Positions 52,062 to 61,366 of a stretch of 64,000 nt of DNA are shown piece after piece. Each line of letters begins with the position of its first letter. The first letter of the stretch is position 1. The stretch spans positions 310,001 through 374,000 of the forward strand of contig NZ_WUBI01000004.1 in the NCBI RefSeq assembly GCF_009807035.1. Reading direction: 5' to 3'. The stretch comes from Paenibacillus dendrobii (lineage in GTDB: Bacteria; Bacillota; Bacilli; Paenibacillales; Paenibacillaceae). Below the pieces are notes generated by a model, which saw only the letters and a program-made list of their open reading frames with translations, made no database searches and had not been told where the DNA came from. The position numbers were made by a program, and so were the translations under genes.

Positions 52062-52547
52062 ATGTTCTATGAAGACAATGAGAATTTGACCATCATGACC
52101 TACACCTTGAATAGTGGCATTAAAGGAACTGTACCTTTATCGAATAAGCAAATTCAGGAATGGATCGAGTGCTATCGTACCGATGCGAAATTCATCACAG
52201 CTATTGGCAAGGAGTTTTTCGGCCTGAATCCAGAGCTGGTTGCGGATTTTAAAGTGCATAACCGTTTCTCCAATTACGCTGAAGTGCTCAAGCCTGTAGG
52301 CAACCCGATCACAGAACCGGATAATGCCGATCAGCTTTCCAAAGCGTATGAAGAGAACCGTGTGTACTTTAAAGTCGACTGCAAGTGCGGTACCACCTAC
52401 ACGACCTTTTCCCAATACTACACGACGAAATGGTATTGTTCCAAATGTAAGGAGATCGTGTTTTTGGACAAGAAGAAGGGCAGAGTGTCGACCGACAAAG
52501 GCGATGCCTGGTACATGACCAACAAGTATTATGTATCAAGGGACTAG
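52062..52547 (+). CDS. Uncharacterised 161-residue protein with a zinc ribbon
   Basis: A conserved-looking 161-residue protein of no recognised family. The C-terminal part has CKCGTTYTTFSQYYTTKWYCSKCKE (in two halves, CxC near residue 108 and CxxC near 128), which suggests a zinc-ribbon. The N-terminal half is acidic and polar without membrane segments. The ribosome site TAAGGAGG is optimal and 13 bases ahead of ATG 52062, so expression is likely. A terminator follows. It stands alone between the ABC pair and a chemoreceptor. Confidence 0.6.
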   Translation: MFYEDNENLTIMTYTLNSGIKGTVPLSNKQIQEWIECYRTDAKFITAIGKEFFGLNPELVADFKVHNRFSNYAEVLKPVGNPITEPDNADQLSKAYEENRVYFKVDCKCGTTYTTFSQYYTTKWYCSKCKEIVFLDKKKGRVSTDKGDAWYMTNKYYVSRD

Positions 52548-52610
52548 CATGAACGAGCGAAAAGCACCCGTCGCAGGGTGAAGATATAGAAGATCAATTG
52601 AACATGTTTT

Positions 52611-52660
52611 AAGGGACTGCTACCGGGCTGAATTACGGCTCGGAACAGTCCCTTTTGTTT
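52611..52660. terminator. Bidirectional terminator
   Basis: AAGGGACTG (52611-52619) pairs with CAGTCCCTT (52646-52654). T follows on the plus strand and A precedes it. It serves the zinc-ribbon gene and probably the convergent chemoreceptor gene. Confidence 0.8.
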
Positions 52661-52678
52661 TGTGGTTTATTTGAAAGT

Positions 52679-54373
52679 CTATAGTTTGAACTTCTCAATC
52701 AAATGCTGAAGCTTCTCGGATAGAGTAGAGAGAAAATGGGCGGAAGAGTCTACCTCCTCCATGGCAGCCAGCTGCTGCTGGGAGGCTGCCGACATGGTTT
52801 GTGCGCTGTCATTGTTCTGGTTGGCGACATCCACAATGGTTTGAATGGAGGATACGAGCTGAGCAGAACTCTCTGACAGCTTGTGAACGGAAGCAGAGAT
52901 ATATTCGCTTTGCTCGGCAATGAGGCTCGCGGAATGCTCGATCTCGCTGAAGGAGGTTCCGGCGGATGAGATGAGCTCACTGCCCTGCACAATCTGAAGG
53001 GCGGTTTGTTCCATGCTGGTTCCCGCTGTTTCCATCATATCCAGTGTTCTGAGTATCATGCCCTCAATTCGCTCCACGGAGCTTGCGGATCGTCCTGCCA
53101 GCTTGCGTACGGAGTCTGCCACAATCGCGAATCCACGTCCTTCTTCCCCGGCCCGTGCGGCCTCTATGGCGGCATTCAGGGCAAGCAGATGCGTCTCCTT
53201 GGCGATGTCCGAGATGATATCGAGCACGTTTTTGATCTCATGGGAGTGACTGGTCAGCTGCTGTATCGTTTGCGCCAGCTCCGCGAAAGCCTCATTGACC
53301 AGACCCATCTGATTCGCAGTATTCTCCATCGCGATGCAACCGTCGCGTGCCTTCTTGAGGTTGCCGCTGGCGGAGAGCAGAGCCTGCTCCGCATTCATGG
53401 ATATATTGCGGATAAACAGGGACATATCCTGCACCAGCGCGGACCCCCTGCCAAGAATATGAAGCTGCATATCGGCGCCTTCAGCAAGCTCTGTTGTCAC
53501 AAGCACCGTATGTTCTCCCGCTTCGCCGGTCTGTGTGGCGCTCGCGGATAACTGCTGCGCCGACGCCGAGACATGCCGGGAGGTTTCCCGAACTTCCGTA
53601 ATGATATTTTTTAAGTTTTGCGTCATCTGATCGAAACTTCGTGCGAGCCGGCCGATTTCATCGCGTTTGGTGAAGGAGAGCGGACCAAGCGTCATGTCTC
53701 CGGCAGCTACAAGCTCTACCCTCCGGGTGAGTATGGTGAGAGGTCTGACCATACGGCTGACCATGAAATAAATGACGACTGCGGTAGCGAGCAGCATGGC
53801 AGCTCCCAGGGCATACGGCTTGACGATCATCTCCAACGTGCGCTCTTGAATGATGGAAGCGTCGAAATTGACTGCCATCAAGCCGACGATATCCTTGGTG
53901 GGATCATTCTCTTGAAAAATAGGTGCATAACCCGTTTTGAGCCGGGCCCCGTCGTATGTATAAACCTGCGAGTATAAGGGATGCTTCATGGTTCGCAACA
54001 TTTGTGCATCTGCGGCATTAAGATAAAAATGGCTTCCTGCTTCATAACCTCTTTTTTGGAGCTTGCTGTCTGCTGCTAAAATAGTGCCGTCCATTGCGAT
54101 GATAAAAGCTTCCTTAAAGATAGGCTTGTGCGAGGTAATCCAGTCGATGGTGTTCTCCACCTTGTCACGGTCAGCGGCATTCCCGCTTGAGAGCGCCTCG
54201 ATTTCTGCCGGATCGACGAGTCCGGTCGTGATGTTGGCGCAGCCCACCAGCTCGATGCCTGCGGACTCGTCTACCTGACGGTATGCCATTCGAAATCCGA
54301 ATAGTCCTACCGACATGCCCATGATGAAGAGCAGGGAGAGCATTGCCAATGTGATTTTTTGAGCCAGTTTCAT
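52679..54373 (-). CDS. Transmembrane methyl-accepting chemotaxis protein
   Basis: A 564-residue chemoreceptor. Membrane segment 1 is at residues 8-28, an extracellular Cache-like sensor of about 160 residues follows (ITSHKPIFKEAFIIAMDGTI; GSHFYLNAADAQ), then segment 2 at about 190-212. HAMP is at about 212-265 (SRMVRPLTILTRRVELVAAGD), and the long cytoplasmic coiled bundle has its tip near AKETHLLALNAAIEAARAGEEG (about 398-419, in two parts). Ligand unknown. GGAGG lies about 9 bases before ATG 54373. It is divergent from cydA. Confidence 0.9.
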   Translation of the reverse strand: MKLAQKITLAMLSLLFIMGMSVGLFGFRMAYRQVDESAGIELVGCANITTGLVDPAEIEALSSGNAADRDKVENTIDWITSHKPIFKEAFIIAMDGTILAADSKLQKRGYEAGSHFYLNAADAQMLRTMKHPLYSQVYTYDGARLKTGYAPIFQENDPTKDIVGLMAVNFDASIIQERTLEMIVKPYALGAAMLLATAVVIYFMVSRMVRPLTILTRRVELVAAGDMTLGPLSFTKRDEIGRLARSFDQMTQNLKNIITEVRETSRHVSASAQQLSASATQTGEAGEHTVLVTTELAEGADMQLHILGRGSALVQDMSLFIRNISMNAEQALLSASGNLKKARDGCIAMENTANQMGLVNEAFAELAQTIQQLTSHSHEIKNVLDIISDIAKETHLLALNAAIEAARAGEEGRGFAIVADSVRKLAGRSASSVERIEGMILRTLDMMETAGTSMEQTALQIVQGSELISSAGTSFSEIEHSASLIAEQSEYISASVHKLSESSAQLVSSIQTIVDVANQNNDSAQTMSAASQQQLAAMEEVDSSAHFLSTLSEKLQHLIEKFKL

Positions 54374-54586
54374 TCACATGAACCTCCATTTACCGATATT
54401 GAGTTTTTGCAAAATCCTTTTCAGGGAGTAATGCCGCAGGAAAGAGTTTTTGATGGATCTAGGGAGATTTTGGTAATCATTGCGATGATTTTGGGTAATG
54501 AATCATGGGCTGCACCGGAGTACTGGAGTGGATATGTATGTCAATTCATAAGCCGGCGAGGGGTATTGCCTAAAATTTTTAATATT

Positions 54587-54644
54587 TTGTGACATAATTC
54601 ACATTAACTTATTTTTGGACCGGAGAATGTGACATTTATCACAT
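54587..54644 (+). promoter_or_regulatory. Two Rex-like operators upstream of cydA
   Basis: TTGTGA-CATAAT-TCACAT (54587-54604) and ATGTGA-CATTTA-TCACAT (54627-54644) match the Rex consensus TTGTGA-N6-TCACAA, with centres 40 bases apart. Rex senses the NADH/NAD ratio and represses cyd genes in Gram-positives. The sites also resemble Fnr/Crp sites, so an Fnr-type protein is an alternative. The leader to cydA is about 170 bases. Confidence 0.7.
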
Positions 54645-54811
54645 TGAAAGCATCGTTCGTCTGCCAGAATACATACATGAAAAGGATTTGCAGGAATCAC
54701 TACAAGCATTGGAATCGGTTTTTGCACAATCCGAAAGCAAACAAATCATATGTGTTCACGAATCCGGGAAGTACGGGGTTCTAAGAATAACTTTGGAAAG
54801 AGGGAAGAAAA

Positions 54812-56218
54812 ATGGATGTATTGATGCTGTCTCGGATCCAGTATGCGGCAACGACGATTTTTCACTTTTTCTTTGTACCCGTGTCGATCGGACTCGCTTT
54901 ACTGATCGCCATCATGGAAACGATGTATGTCGTTAAAGGCAAAGAAGAATACAAAGCGATGGCCAAGTTCTGGGGTAAGCTGTTTCTGATCAACTTCGCT
55001 ATCGGCGTGGTTACGGGTATTCTTCAGGAGTTTCAATTTGGCATGAACTGGTCGGATTATTCCCGATTCGTCGGTGATGTATTCGGAGCGCCACTGGCGG
55101 TCGAAGCGCTGCTTGCCTTCTTCCTGGAATCTACGTTTATCGGACTGTGGATTTTTGGCTGGGATCGTTTGTCCAAAAAGGTCCACGCGGCTTGCATCTG
55201 GCTGGTTGCCATCGGCACCGTGATGTCGGCCTTCTGGATTCTGGCTGCGAACTCTTTTATGCAAAGACCGGTCGGTTTCACTCTAAATAATGGACGCGCG
55301 GAAATGAATGACTTCCTGGCACTCATCACCAACGGCCAGCTGCTGCTGGAATTCCCGCACACCATTCTGGGTGCCTTCCTGACGGGAGCGTTTCTGATGG
55401 GAGGCGTGAGCGCATATAAACTGCTGAAGAAACAGGATGTTTCTTTTTTCAAAAAATCATTCACGATTGCCGTTATCGTTGGGCTAGTGACATCCATTGG
55501 CGTAGCTCTTGTGGGTCACCAACAGGCGCAATATCTCGTTAAAACACAACCGATGAAAATGGCCGCCACCGAAGCATTATGGGAAAACAGCGGCGATCCC
55601 GCGGCCTGGACGGTTACGGCATTTATCGATACGAAAAACCAAAAAAATTCGGGCGAGTTCCAGATTCCATATCTGCTCAGCTTCCTGTCGTACAGTAAGT
55701 TCTCCGGCGAAGTGAAGGGCATGAAGGAACTGCAAGCCGAGTACGAGCAAAAATACGGCCCTGGCGACTACATTCCACCTGTCCGCACGACATTCTGGAG
55801 CTTCCGCCTCATGGTGGCTGCGGGCTCGTTGATGATCTTGTTCAGTTTGTATGGCGTGTATCTGGCAGCGCGTAAAAAGCTCGAAAACAAAAATAAATGG
55901 TTTTACCGGATTATGCTGTTCAGCATATCGCTTCCGGTCATTGCCAATACATCCGGCTGGCTCATGACCGAAATGGGGCGTCAGCCATGGACCGTGTTCG
56001 GTCTCATGACCACGGCGGACAGCGTTTCGCCAAGCGTAACTGCCGGACAGGTGCTGTTCTCCATCATTGCTTTCGTAGGAGCTTATGCGATTTTGGGAAC
56101 CGTTATGGTGTATCTGTTCATTCGTACCATTAAAAAGGGCCCTTACGAAGTTAAGCCCGTCAATGAAGAATCCCATGATCCATTCGATAAGGAGGGATAC
56201 CATCATGCTATCTCTTAA
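54812..56218 (+). CDS. cydA: Cytochrome bd quinol oxidase subunit I
   Basis: The catalytic subunit of cytochrome bd oxidase, which reduces oxygen with quinol in the membrane at low oxygen. The 468 residues match Bacillus CydA exactly in size. A haem ligand His is in TIFHFFFVPVS (about residue 17), and the haem-pocket motif WLMTEMGRQPWTVFGLM lies at about 386-402. About nine membrane segments are seen; the Q-loop is of the short type. The ribosome site AAAGAGGGAAG precedes ATG 54812. It heads cydABDC. Confidence 0.96.
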   Translation: MDVLMLSRIQYAATTIFHFFFVPVSIGLALLIAIMETMYVVKGKEEYKAMAKFWGKLFLINFAIGVVTGILQEFQFGMNWSDYSRFVGDVFGAPLAVEALLAFFLESTFIGLWIFGWDRLSKKVHAACIWLVAIGTVMSAFWILAANSFMQRPVGFTLNNGRAEMNDFLALITNGQLLLEFPHTILGAFLTGAFLMGGVSAYKLLKKQDVSFFKKSFTIAVIVGLVTSIGVALVGHQQAQYLVKTQPMKMAATEALWENSGDPAAWTVTAFIDTKNQKNSGEFQIPYLLSFLSYSKFSGEVKGMKELQAEYEQKYGPGDYIPPVRTTFWSFRLMVAAGSLMILFSLYGVYLAARKKLENKNKWFYRIMLFSISLPVIANTSGWLMTEMGRQPWTVFGLMTTADSVSPSVTAGQVLFSIIAFVGAYAILGTVMVYLFIRTIKKGPYEVKPVNEESHDPFDKEGYHHAIS

Positions 56219-57221
56219 TGAACTTTGGTTTTTGCTGGTCGCTGTTTTGTTCACAGGCTTTTTCTTCCTGGAAGGCTTCGATTTTGGCGTCGGGATGTCT
56301 ACGGGCATCCTGGCCAAAACGGATGGCGAACGACGCTTGCTCATCAACTCCATCGGACCTTTTTGGGACGGTAATGAGGTATGGCTCCTGACGGCGGGGG
56401 GCGCGATGTTCGCGGCCTTTCCGAACTGGTATGCCACGCTGTTCAGCGGATTTTACACCCCGCTTGTGCTCCTGCTGCTGGCGCTGATCGGGCGCGGGGT
56501 TGCTTTTGAATACCGGGGTAAGGTCGAAAAACAGTCTTGGAAAAAAACCTGGGACGTCATTATATTTACTGGCAGCCTGCTGCCACCACTACTGCTGGGC
56601 GTGGTGTTCTCGGACTTGATCCAAGGGTTGCCGATCGATCAGGCGATGGAAATGAAAGCTTCGTTCTTCGGTGATATCGTCAATGTCTATTCGGTGGTTG
56701 GCGGTCTGACGATGGTAATGCTCTGCCTCGTGCATGGACTTCTGTTCGCAACGCTGCGGGTAAGCGGCGATCTGCACGACCGAGCACGCAAGATGGCGCG
56801 AAATCTGATGGTGCCGCTGGCGGTGCTGGTTGTGGCATTCCTGACCCTGACGTATTTCAATACGAATGTTTTTGAGGTTCGGGGCGGTATTTTGGCGGTT
56901 GTCATCGTCCTTATGCTCATCGCTTTCGGACTGGCGGCGTTCTTCTCCGGCAAGAAAAAGGACGGCTGGGCCTTCGGTATGACCGGCGCGGTGATCGCGC
57001 TGACGATTGCTTTCTTCTTCATCGGGCTCTTCCCGAACGTGATGGTCAGCTCGATTGATGCGGCCTTCAACCTGACCTTAACCAACGCGGCATCCGGACA
57101 TTACTCGCTTAAAGTGATGACCATCGTGGCTTTATCCCTGCTGCCTTTCGTGCTTGGTTATCAGATCTGGAGCTACTTCGTCTTTCATAAACGGGTTCAC
57201 GAGAAGCATCTGGAGTATTAA
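56205..57221 (+). CDS. cydB: Cytochrome bd quinol oxidase subunit II
   Basis: The 338-residue partner of CydA with about eight membrane segments. The start MLSLNELWFLLVAVLFTGFF and EGFDFGVGMSTGIL are diagnostic, as is the later WDGNEVWLLTAGGAMFAAFPNWYAT. The ATG at 56205 follows AAGGAGGG and overlaps the end of cydA by 14 bases; a longer open frame from 56085 lies inside cydA and is not the start. The stop shares a base with the next gene. Confidence 0.96.
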   Translation: MLSLNELWFLLVAVLFTGFFFLEGFDFGVGMSTGILAKTDGERRLLINSIGPFWDGNEVWLLTAGGAMFAAFPNWYATLFSGFYTPLVLLLLALIGRGVAFEYRGKVEKQSWKKTWDVIIFTGSLLPPLLLGVVFSDLIQGLPIDQAMEMKASFFGDIVNVYSVVGGLTMVMLCLVHGLLFATLRVSGDLHDRARKMARNLMVPLAVLVVAFLTLTYFNTNVFEVRGGILAVVIVLMLIAFGLAAFFSGKKKDGWAFGMTGAVIALTIAFFFIGLFPNVMVSSIDAAFNLTLTNAASGHYSLKVMTIVALSLLPFVLGYQIWSYFVFHKRVHEKHLEY

Positions 57222-58957
57222 TGGATCGGAATTTACTAGGCTACAAAGGGATAAAGCCAACACTTGCCATCGTACTGCTGCTCACGCTGGTTCAAAGCGT
57301 ATCGATCGTTCTGCTGGCAAGATGGCTGGCGGAGGTTCTCTCCGCCCTCTTTGCCGGTGAACCGCTTCATACGCAGTACACTAAATTCATGATGTTTCTC
57401 GGTGCTTTCCTGATCCGGCACATCATGAACTTCATTCAGCAAAAAATCAGCTACGCCTTTGCGGAGCGGACGGGAGGCAGCCTGCGTAAGCAGGTCATGG
57501 AGAAACTGTTCCAGCTCGGCCCCCGGTTCGCCAAGCAGGAAGGAACGGGAAATCTGGTAACGCTTGTTATGGAAGGTACAGCGAAGTTTCGTAACTATCT
57601 GGAACTGATCGTACCGCGGATGGCGGGCATGTCGATCATTCCCTGGGTCATTCTGGCGTACATTTTCATGCAGGATATCACGTCCGGGATTATTCTGATT
57701 CTGTCGATGCCGATTCTGATCGTATTTATGATCTTAATCGGGCTTGCCGCCCGCAAGCATACGGAGAAGCAGCTGGATACGTACCGCACGCTCTCGAACC
57801 ACTTCGTGGATTCGCTGCGAGGCTTGGAAACGCTGAAGCTGCTGGGGCAGAGCCGCTCGCACGGCGATACGATCGCCCGGGTGAGCGACCGTTACAGATC
57901 TGCGACCATGCGCACGCTGCGCGTGGCCTTTCTGTCCTCGTTCGCGCTGGATTTCTTTACGATGCTATCGGTTGCCGTTGTGGCCGTAGGCCTTGGTTTG
58001 CGGCTCGTAAATGGCGATCTGGCATTGGTAACCGGGTTGACCGTGCTGATCCTGGCTCCGGAATATTTCCTTCCCGTCCGTATGGTCGGTGCAGACTTTC
58101 ATGCGACGCTGGATGGGAAGGAAGCCGGCGCGGCGATGCAGCTGATCATCGATGAACCTCTGAGTCAGGAGTCGGCTGCTCAAGATGCCGGTCAGGAAGA
58201 GAAAAAACTGAACTGGTCGCATGACAGCAGCCTGGCACTGTCCGGGGTTGGCATACAGCATAAGCAGGAGGGGCCCCATTCGTTGGATGAGGTTACCCTG
58301 GATATTCACGGCATGGGTAAAATCGGCATCATCGGCGCAAGCGGCGCCGGCAAATCCACCCTTATAGACGTGTTGGGCGGATTTCTGAAGCCGTCGGAAG
58401 GGACCGTTGATCTGGACGGCCAGATTCTAAGTTCGCTTACGACGGACGCCTGGAGACAGCTGACGACTTACATCCCGCAGCATCCGTATATTTTTAGCAG
58501 CACGCTGGCCGATAATATCCGGTTCTATGCACCGGATGCGGGAGCTTTGGAAGTAGAGCAGGCCGTGGCGGCCGCAGGGCTGACGGAGCTGGTCAGCAGC
58601 CTGCCGCATGGTGCGGAAGAAATGATTGGCGGCGGGGGCCGCCAGCTGAGCGGCGGGCAGGAGCAGCGCGTGGCGCTGGCCCGGGCCTTCCTCAGCGATC
58701 GCCCCGTGATGCTGCTGGATGAGCCGACGGCCCATCTGGATATCGAGACCGAATATGAACTGAAGCAAACGATGCTGCGGCTGTTCGAGGAGAAGCTGGT
58801 ATTTCTGGCGACGCATCGCCTGCACTGGATGCCGGACATGGATCTGATTATCGTGCTGGAGCACGGACGGGTGGCGGAAACCGGCACTCACGAGGAATTG
58901 ATTGCCCGTAAGGGTGCCTACTATGAGCTGATTCAATCGCAACTGGAGGGAGCGTAA
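57221..58957 (+). CDS. cydD: Cytochrome bd assembly ABC transporter CydD
   Basis: One half of the heterodimeric thiol/haem ABC exporter CydDC that is needed to assemble cytochrome bd. It has 578 residues: six membrane helices (1-320), Walker A GASGAGKST (about 371), signature LSGGQEQR (about 473) and Walker B VMLLDEPTAHLD (about 491). The signature RTGGSLRKQVMEKLFQLG precedes. Its ATG shares a base with the cydB stop, and CydC begins directly behind it. The assignment of D versus C is by order. Confidence 0.9.
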   Translation: MDRNLLGYKGIKPTLAIVLLLTLVQSVSIVLLARWLAEVLSALFAGEPLHTQYTKFMMFLGAFLIRHIMNFIQQKISYAFAERTGGSLRKQVMEKLFQLGPRFAKQEGTGNLVTLVMEGTAKFRNYLELIVPRMAGMSIIPWVILAYIFMQDITSGIILILSMPILIVFMILIGLAARKHTEKQLDTYRTLSNHFVDSLRGLETLKLLGQSRSHGDTIARVSDRYRSATMRTLRVAFLSSFALDFFTMLSVAVVAVGLGLRLVNGDLALVTGLTVLILAPEYFLPVRMVGADFHATLDGKEAGAAMQLIIDEPLSQESAAQDAGQEEKKLNWSHDSSLALSGVGIQHKQEGPHSLDEVTLDIHGMGKIGIIGASGAGKSTLIDVLGGFLKPSEGTVDLDGQILSSLTTDAWRQLTTYIPQHPYIFSSTLADNIRFYAPDAGALEVEQAVAAAGLTELVSSLPHGAEEMIGGGGRQLSGGQEQRVALARAFLSDRPVMLLDEPTAHLDIETEYELKQTMLRLFEEKLVFLATHRLHWMPDMDLIIVLEHGRVAETGTHEELIARKGAYYELIQSQLEGA

Positions 58958-60712
58958 GTGAGAGAAGAAGGATGGCTGTTGCCTTATATTCGCACGTACT
59001 GGGGCCGTTTTCTGATGATCATTGCGCTGGGCTGCCTTACGCTCCTGACGGCTTCGATGCTGATGTTCACTTCGGGCTTCCTGATCTCCAAGGCGGCGCT
59101 GCGCCCGGAAAATATCCTGATGGTGTATGTGCCGATCGTTCTTGTTCGTACTTTCGGGATCGGGCGTGCTGTCGTTCACTATGTGGAACGTTTGGTCAGC
59201 CATGATGCGGTGCTTCGGATCGTATCGCTGATGCGCACCAGACTGTACCGGATTCTGGAGCCGCAGGCTCTGTTCATATCTTCGCGGTTCCGTACCGGAG
59301 ATATGCTTGGCGTCCTGTCGGATGACATTCAATACTTGCAGGACGTGTATTTGAGAACCGTCTTCCCGAGCGTAGTTGCCTTCGTCATGTACATCGCCTC
59401 GATCGTTGCACTGGGTTGGTTTGATCTCCGGTTTGCGCTGTTCATGGCCCTGTATATCTTCATCCTTGTCGCCGTGCTCCCATGGGTGTCGCTGTTAATT
59501 ACCAAAGCGAAAAGCCGCCTTGCCAAACAGCAGCGCAGCAGCCTGTACATCAAGCTGACCGATGCCGTGCTTGGCATGAGCGACTGGGTTATCAGTGGAA
59601 GGCAAGCGCAGTTTCTCGCAGCGTATGACGCGGATGAGCGGGAGGCTGAGCGAGTGAACCGCCAACTGAAGAGCTGGGCACGTTGGCGTCAGCTGATCGG
59701 GCAGGTCGTGATTGGCCTCAGCGTCATCACGATGACCGTGTGGGCGGCCCGCGAATATGCCGGCGGGCATATTCCGGCCACGCTTATCGCAGCCTTCGTG
59801 CTGGTGGTGTTTCCGATCATGGATGCGTTTATGCCGGTATCGGACGCGATAGAGAAGGTTCCAAGCTACCAGAGTTCGCTAAAGCGCCTCGGTGAGATTG
59901 AACAGTCAGCGGGTGAGAGTGGACGCGCCGGCGTTCCGATTGAGGAAGTCCGCCAACTGGCAGCATCGGATGTCCACCTGAAGGTGCAACATGCCAGCTT
60001 CCGCTATGATGAAGCTTCTCCCTGGTCGCTGCAGGATGTTACCCTTGATTTGCCGCAGGGCAAGCGAATTGCCATCATCGGCCGCAGCGGGGCGGGGAAA
60101 TCGACGCTGTTGAAGCTGATCGAAGGCGCCCTGGTTCCTACGTCAGGCAGCGTCAGCCTGAACGGCACGGATGCGTTTGAGATTGGTGAACGTATGCCGC
60201 AGGTCGTGTCCGTATTGAATCAAAGCCCTCATCTGTTCGACACTACCGTGGCGAACAATATCCGTCTCGGCGACCGCGAGGCCGAGGACGAGGATATCCG
60301 GCGTGCAGCCGCACAGGTGAAGCTGGACCGGTTGATCGAGTCGCTGCCGCTTGGCTACAAAACGCCGATGCACGAGACCGGTCAGCGATTCTCGGGTGGC
60401 GAGCGCCAGCGGATCGCGCTGGCGAGGGTGCTGCTGCAGAATAATCCTGTTGTCGTTCTTGATGAGCCGACCGTCGGATTGGACCCGCGTACGGAGAATG
60501 ACCTACTGGCCACCATTCTGGATACGATGAAGGGCAAATCCCTGATCTGGGTAACGCACCATCTGGTAGGCGCCGAGCATATGGATGAGATTATTTTCAT
60601 GGAAAACGGACGCATCGAGATGAGGGGTTCACACACGGAGCTGATGATATCGTCCGAGCGGTACCGCAATTTGTACCGGCTCGACCGTCCGGAGGCGCTT
60701 ATGGCGAAGTGA
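58958..60712 (+). CDS. cydC: Cytochrome bd assembly ABC transporter CydC
   Basis: The second half of the CydDC exporter, 584 residues. Six membrane helices are followed by Walker A GRSGAGKST (about 376), signature FSGGERQR (about 478) and Walker B VVVLDEPTVGLD (about 497). The family-specific SGFLISKAALRPEN and LVSHDAVLRIVSLMRTRLYRILEP lie near the start. It begins with a GTG after GGAGGGAGC, immediately behind cydD. A terminator hairpin follows, so cydABDC is one unit. Confidence 0.92.
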   Translation: MREEGWLLPYIRTYWGRFLMIIALGCLTLLTASMLMFTSGFLISKAALRPENILMVYVPIVLVRTFGIGRAVVHYVERLVSHDAVLRIVSLMRTRLYRILEPQALFISSRFRTGDMLGVLSDDIQYLQDVYLRTVFPSVVAFVMYIASIVALGWFDLRFALFMALYIFILVAVLPWVSLLITKAKSRLAKQQRSSLYIKLTDAVLGMSDWVISGRQAQFLAAYDADEREAERVNRQLKSWARWRQLIGQVVIGLSVITMTVWAAREYAGGHIPATLIAAFVLVVFPIMDAFMPVSDAIEKVPSYQSSLKRLGEIEQSAGESGRAGVPIEEVRQLAASDVHLKVQHASFRYDEASPWSLQDVTLDLPQGKRIAIIGRSGAGKSTLLKLIEGALVPTSGSVSLNGTDAFEIGERMPQVVSVLNQSPHLFDTTVANNIRLGDREAEDEDIRRAAAQVKLDRLIESLPLGYKTPMHETGQRFSGGERQRIALARVLLQNNPVVVLDEPTVGLDPRTENDLLATILDTMKGKSLIWVTHHLVGAEHMDEIIFMENGRIEMRGSHTELMISSERYRNLYRLDRPEALMAK

Positions 60713-60725
60713 AGAGAGGATATTA

Positions 60726-60764
60726 GGAGTCACGCAGCTAAGAAGCGGCGCGGCTCCTTTTTTG
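60726..60764 (+). terminator. Terminator of cydABDC
   Basis: AGGAGTCACGC pairs with GCGCGGCTCCT (one A-C mismatch) and is followed by TTTTT. Confidence 0.75.
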
Positions 60765-60956
60765 ATGGGTAAGGAATGTCGAATGCATAGCTGCATCATT
60801 GAATCTGATCGGAATCCGAACCTGCCGTCCCATGCTGATATTTGCATCTGAGCTTATGGCAATCTCCCCAAAGATGCATAAAACGCAGCGCACCGCTGCA
60901 TCCTACATATGGGCAAGTTGGCAATTCATTGGTAACTGAAAGGGGTGCAAGCACAG

Positions 60957-61115
60957 GTGAGCAACAATTCCCAGGAGCCTAGCAAAGCTGAGGTGCAGAC
61001 CACGAAGCTGAACAAAATGCCGGTACCGGACAAGCAAAGAGAAGAATTTGCCGATGAGATGGTGCAGGACGCGAAGGAAGCGTTCGGCAAGCAGCAATCG
61101 AAGAATCAAGAGTAG
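60957..61115 (+). CDS. Small hydrophilic hypothetical protein
   Basis: A 52-residue frame starting with GTG after AAGGGG. The product (SNNSQEPSKAEVQTTKLNKM..., ending KEAFGKQQSKNQE) is charged and Gln/Lys-rich, with a predicted helix at about residues 24-45. A terminator hairpin follows. I do not recognise the family. The ribosome site is 11 bases from the start, a little far; the in-frame ATG inside is too late to be likely. Confidence 0.5.
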   Translation: MSNNSQEPSKAEVQTTKLNKMPVPDKQREEFADEMVQDAKEAFGKQQSKNQE

Positions 61116-61169
61116 TGTTTTGGAGGGACTGGCGGCAGGAAGCTTCCGGTTCATTCAAGAGTAAGGAAT

Positions 61170-61209
61170 ACAGGGTGCACCATGTTTCTTCATGGGCACC
61201 CTGTTTTTT
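61170..61209 (+). terminator. Terminator after the small hydrophilic gene
   Basis: ACAGGGTGCACCATG pairs with CATGGGCACCCTGT and is followed by TTTTTTA. Confidence 0.85.
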
Positions 61210-61316
61210 ATGAAGCATAGGATGAACAAGCACACGGCAGCGAAGGCATATGCCATTGTGCTCGAATTATTTTCTTTAAAGAGCAGAGCCAATTCGATAT
61301 AATTCCAAAACCGCAT

Positions 61317-61358
61317 ACAAAAGAGCAGCCCGTCCAAAACCGGACAGGCTGCTCTGCT
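61317..61358 (-). terminator. Terminator of fumC
   Basis: On the minus strand AGAGCAGCCTGTCCGG pairs with the CCGGGCTGCTCT-side sequence around a TTTTGGA loop, then TTTT. Confidence 0.8.
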
Positions 61359-61366
61359 GCTATAAA

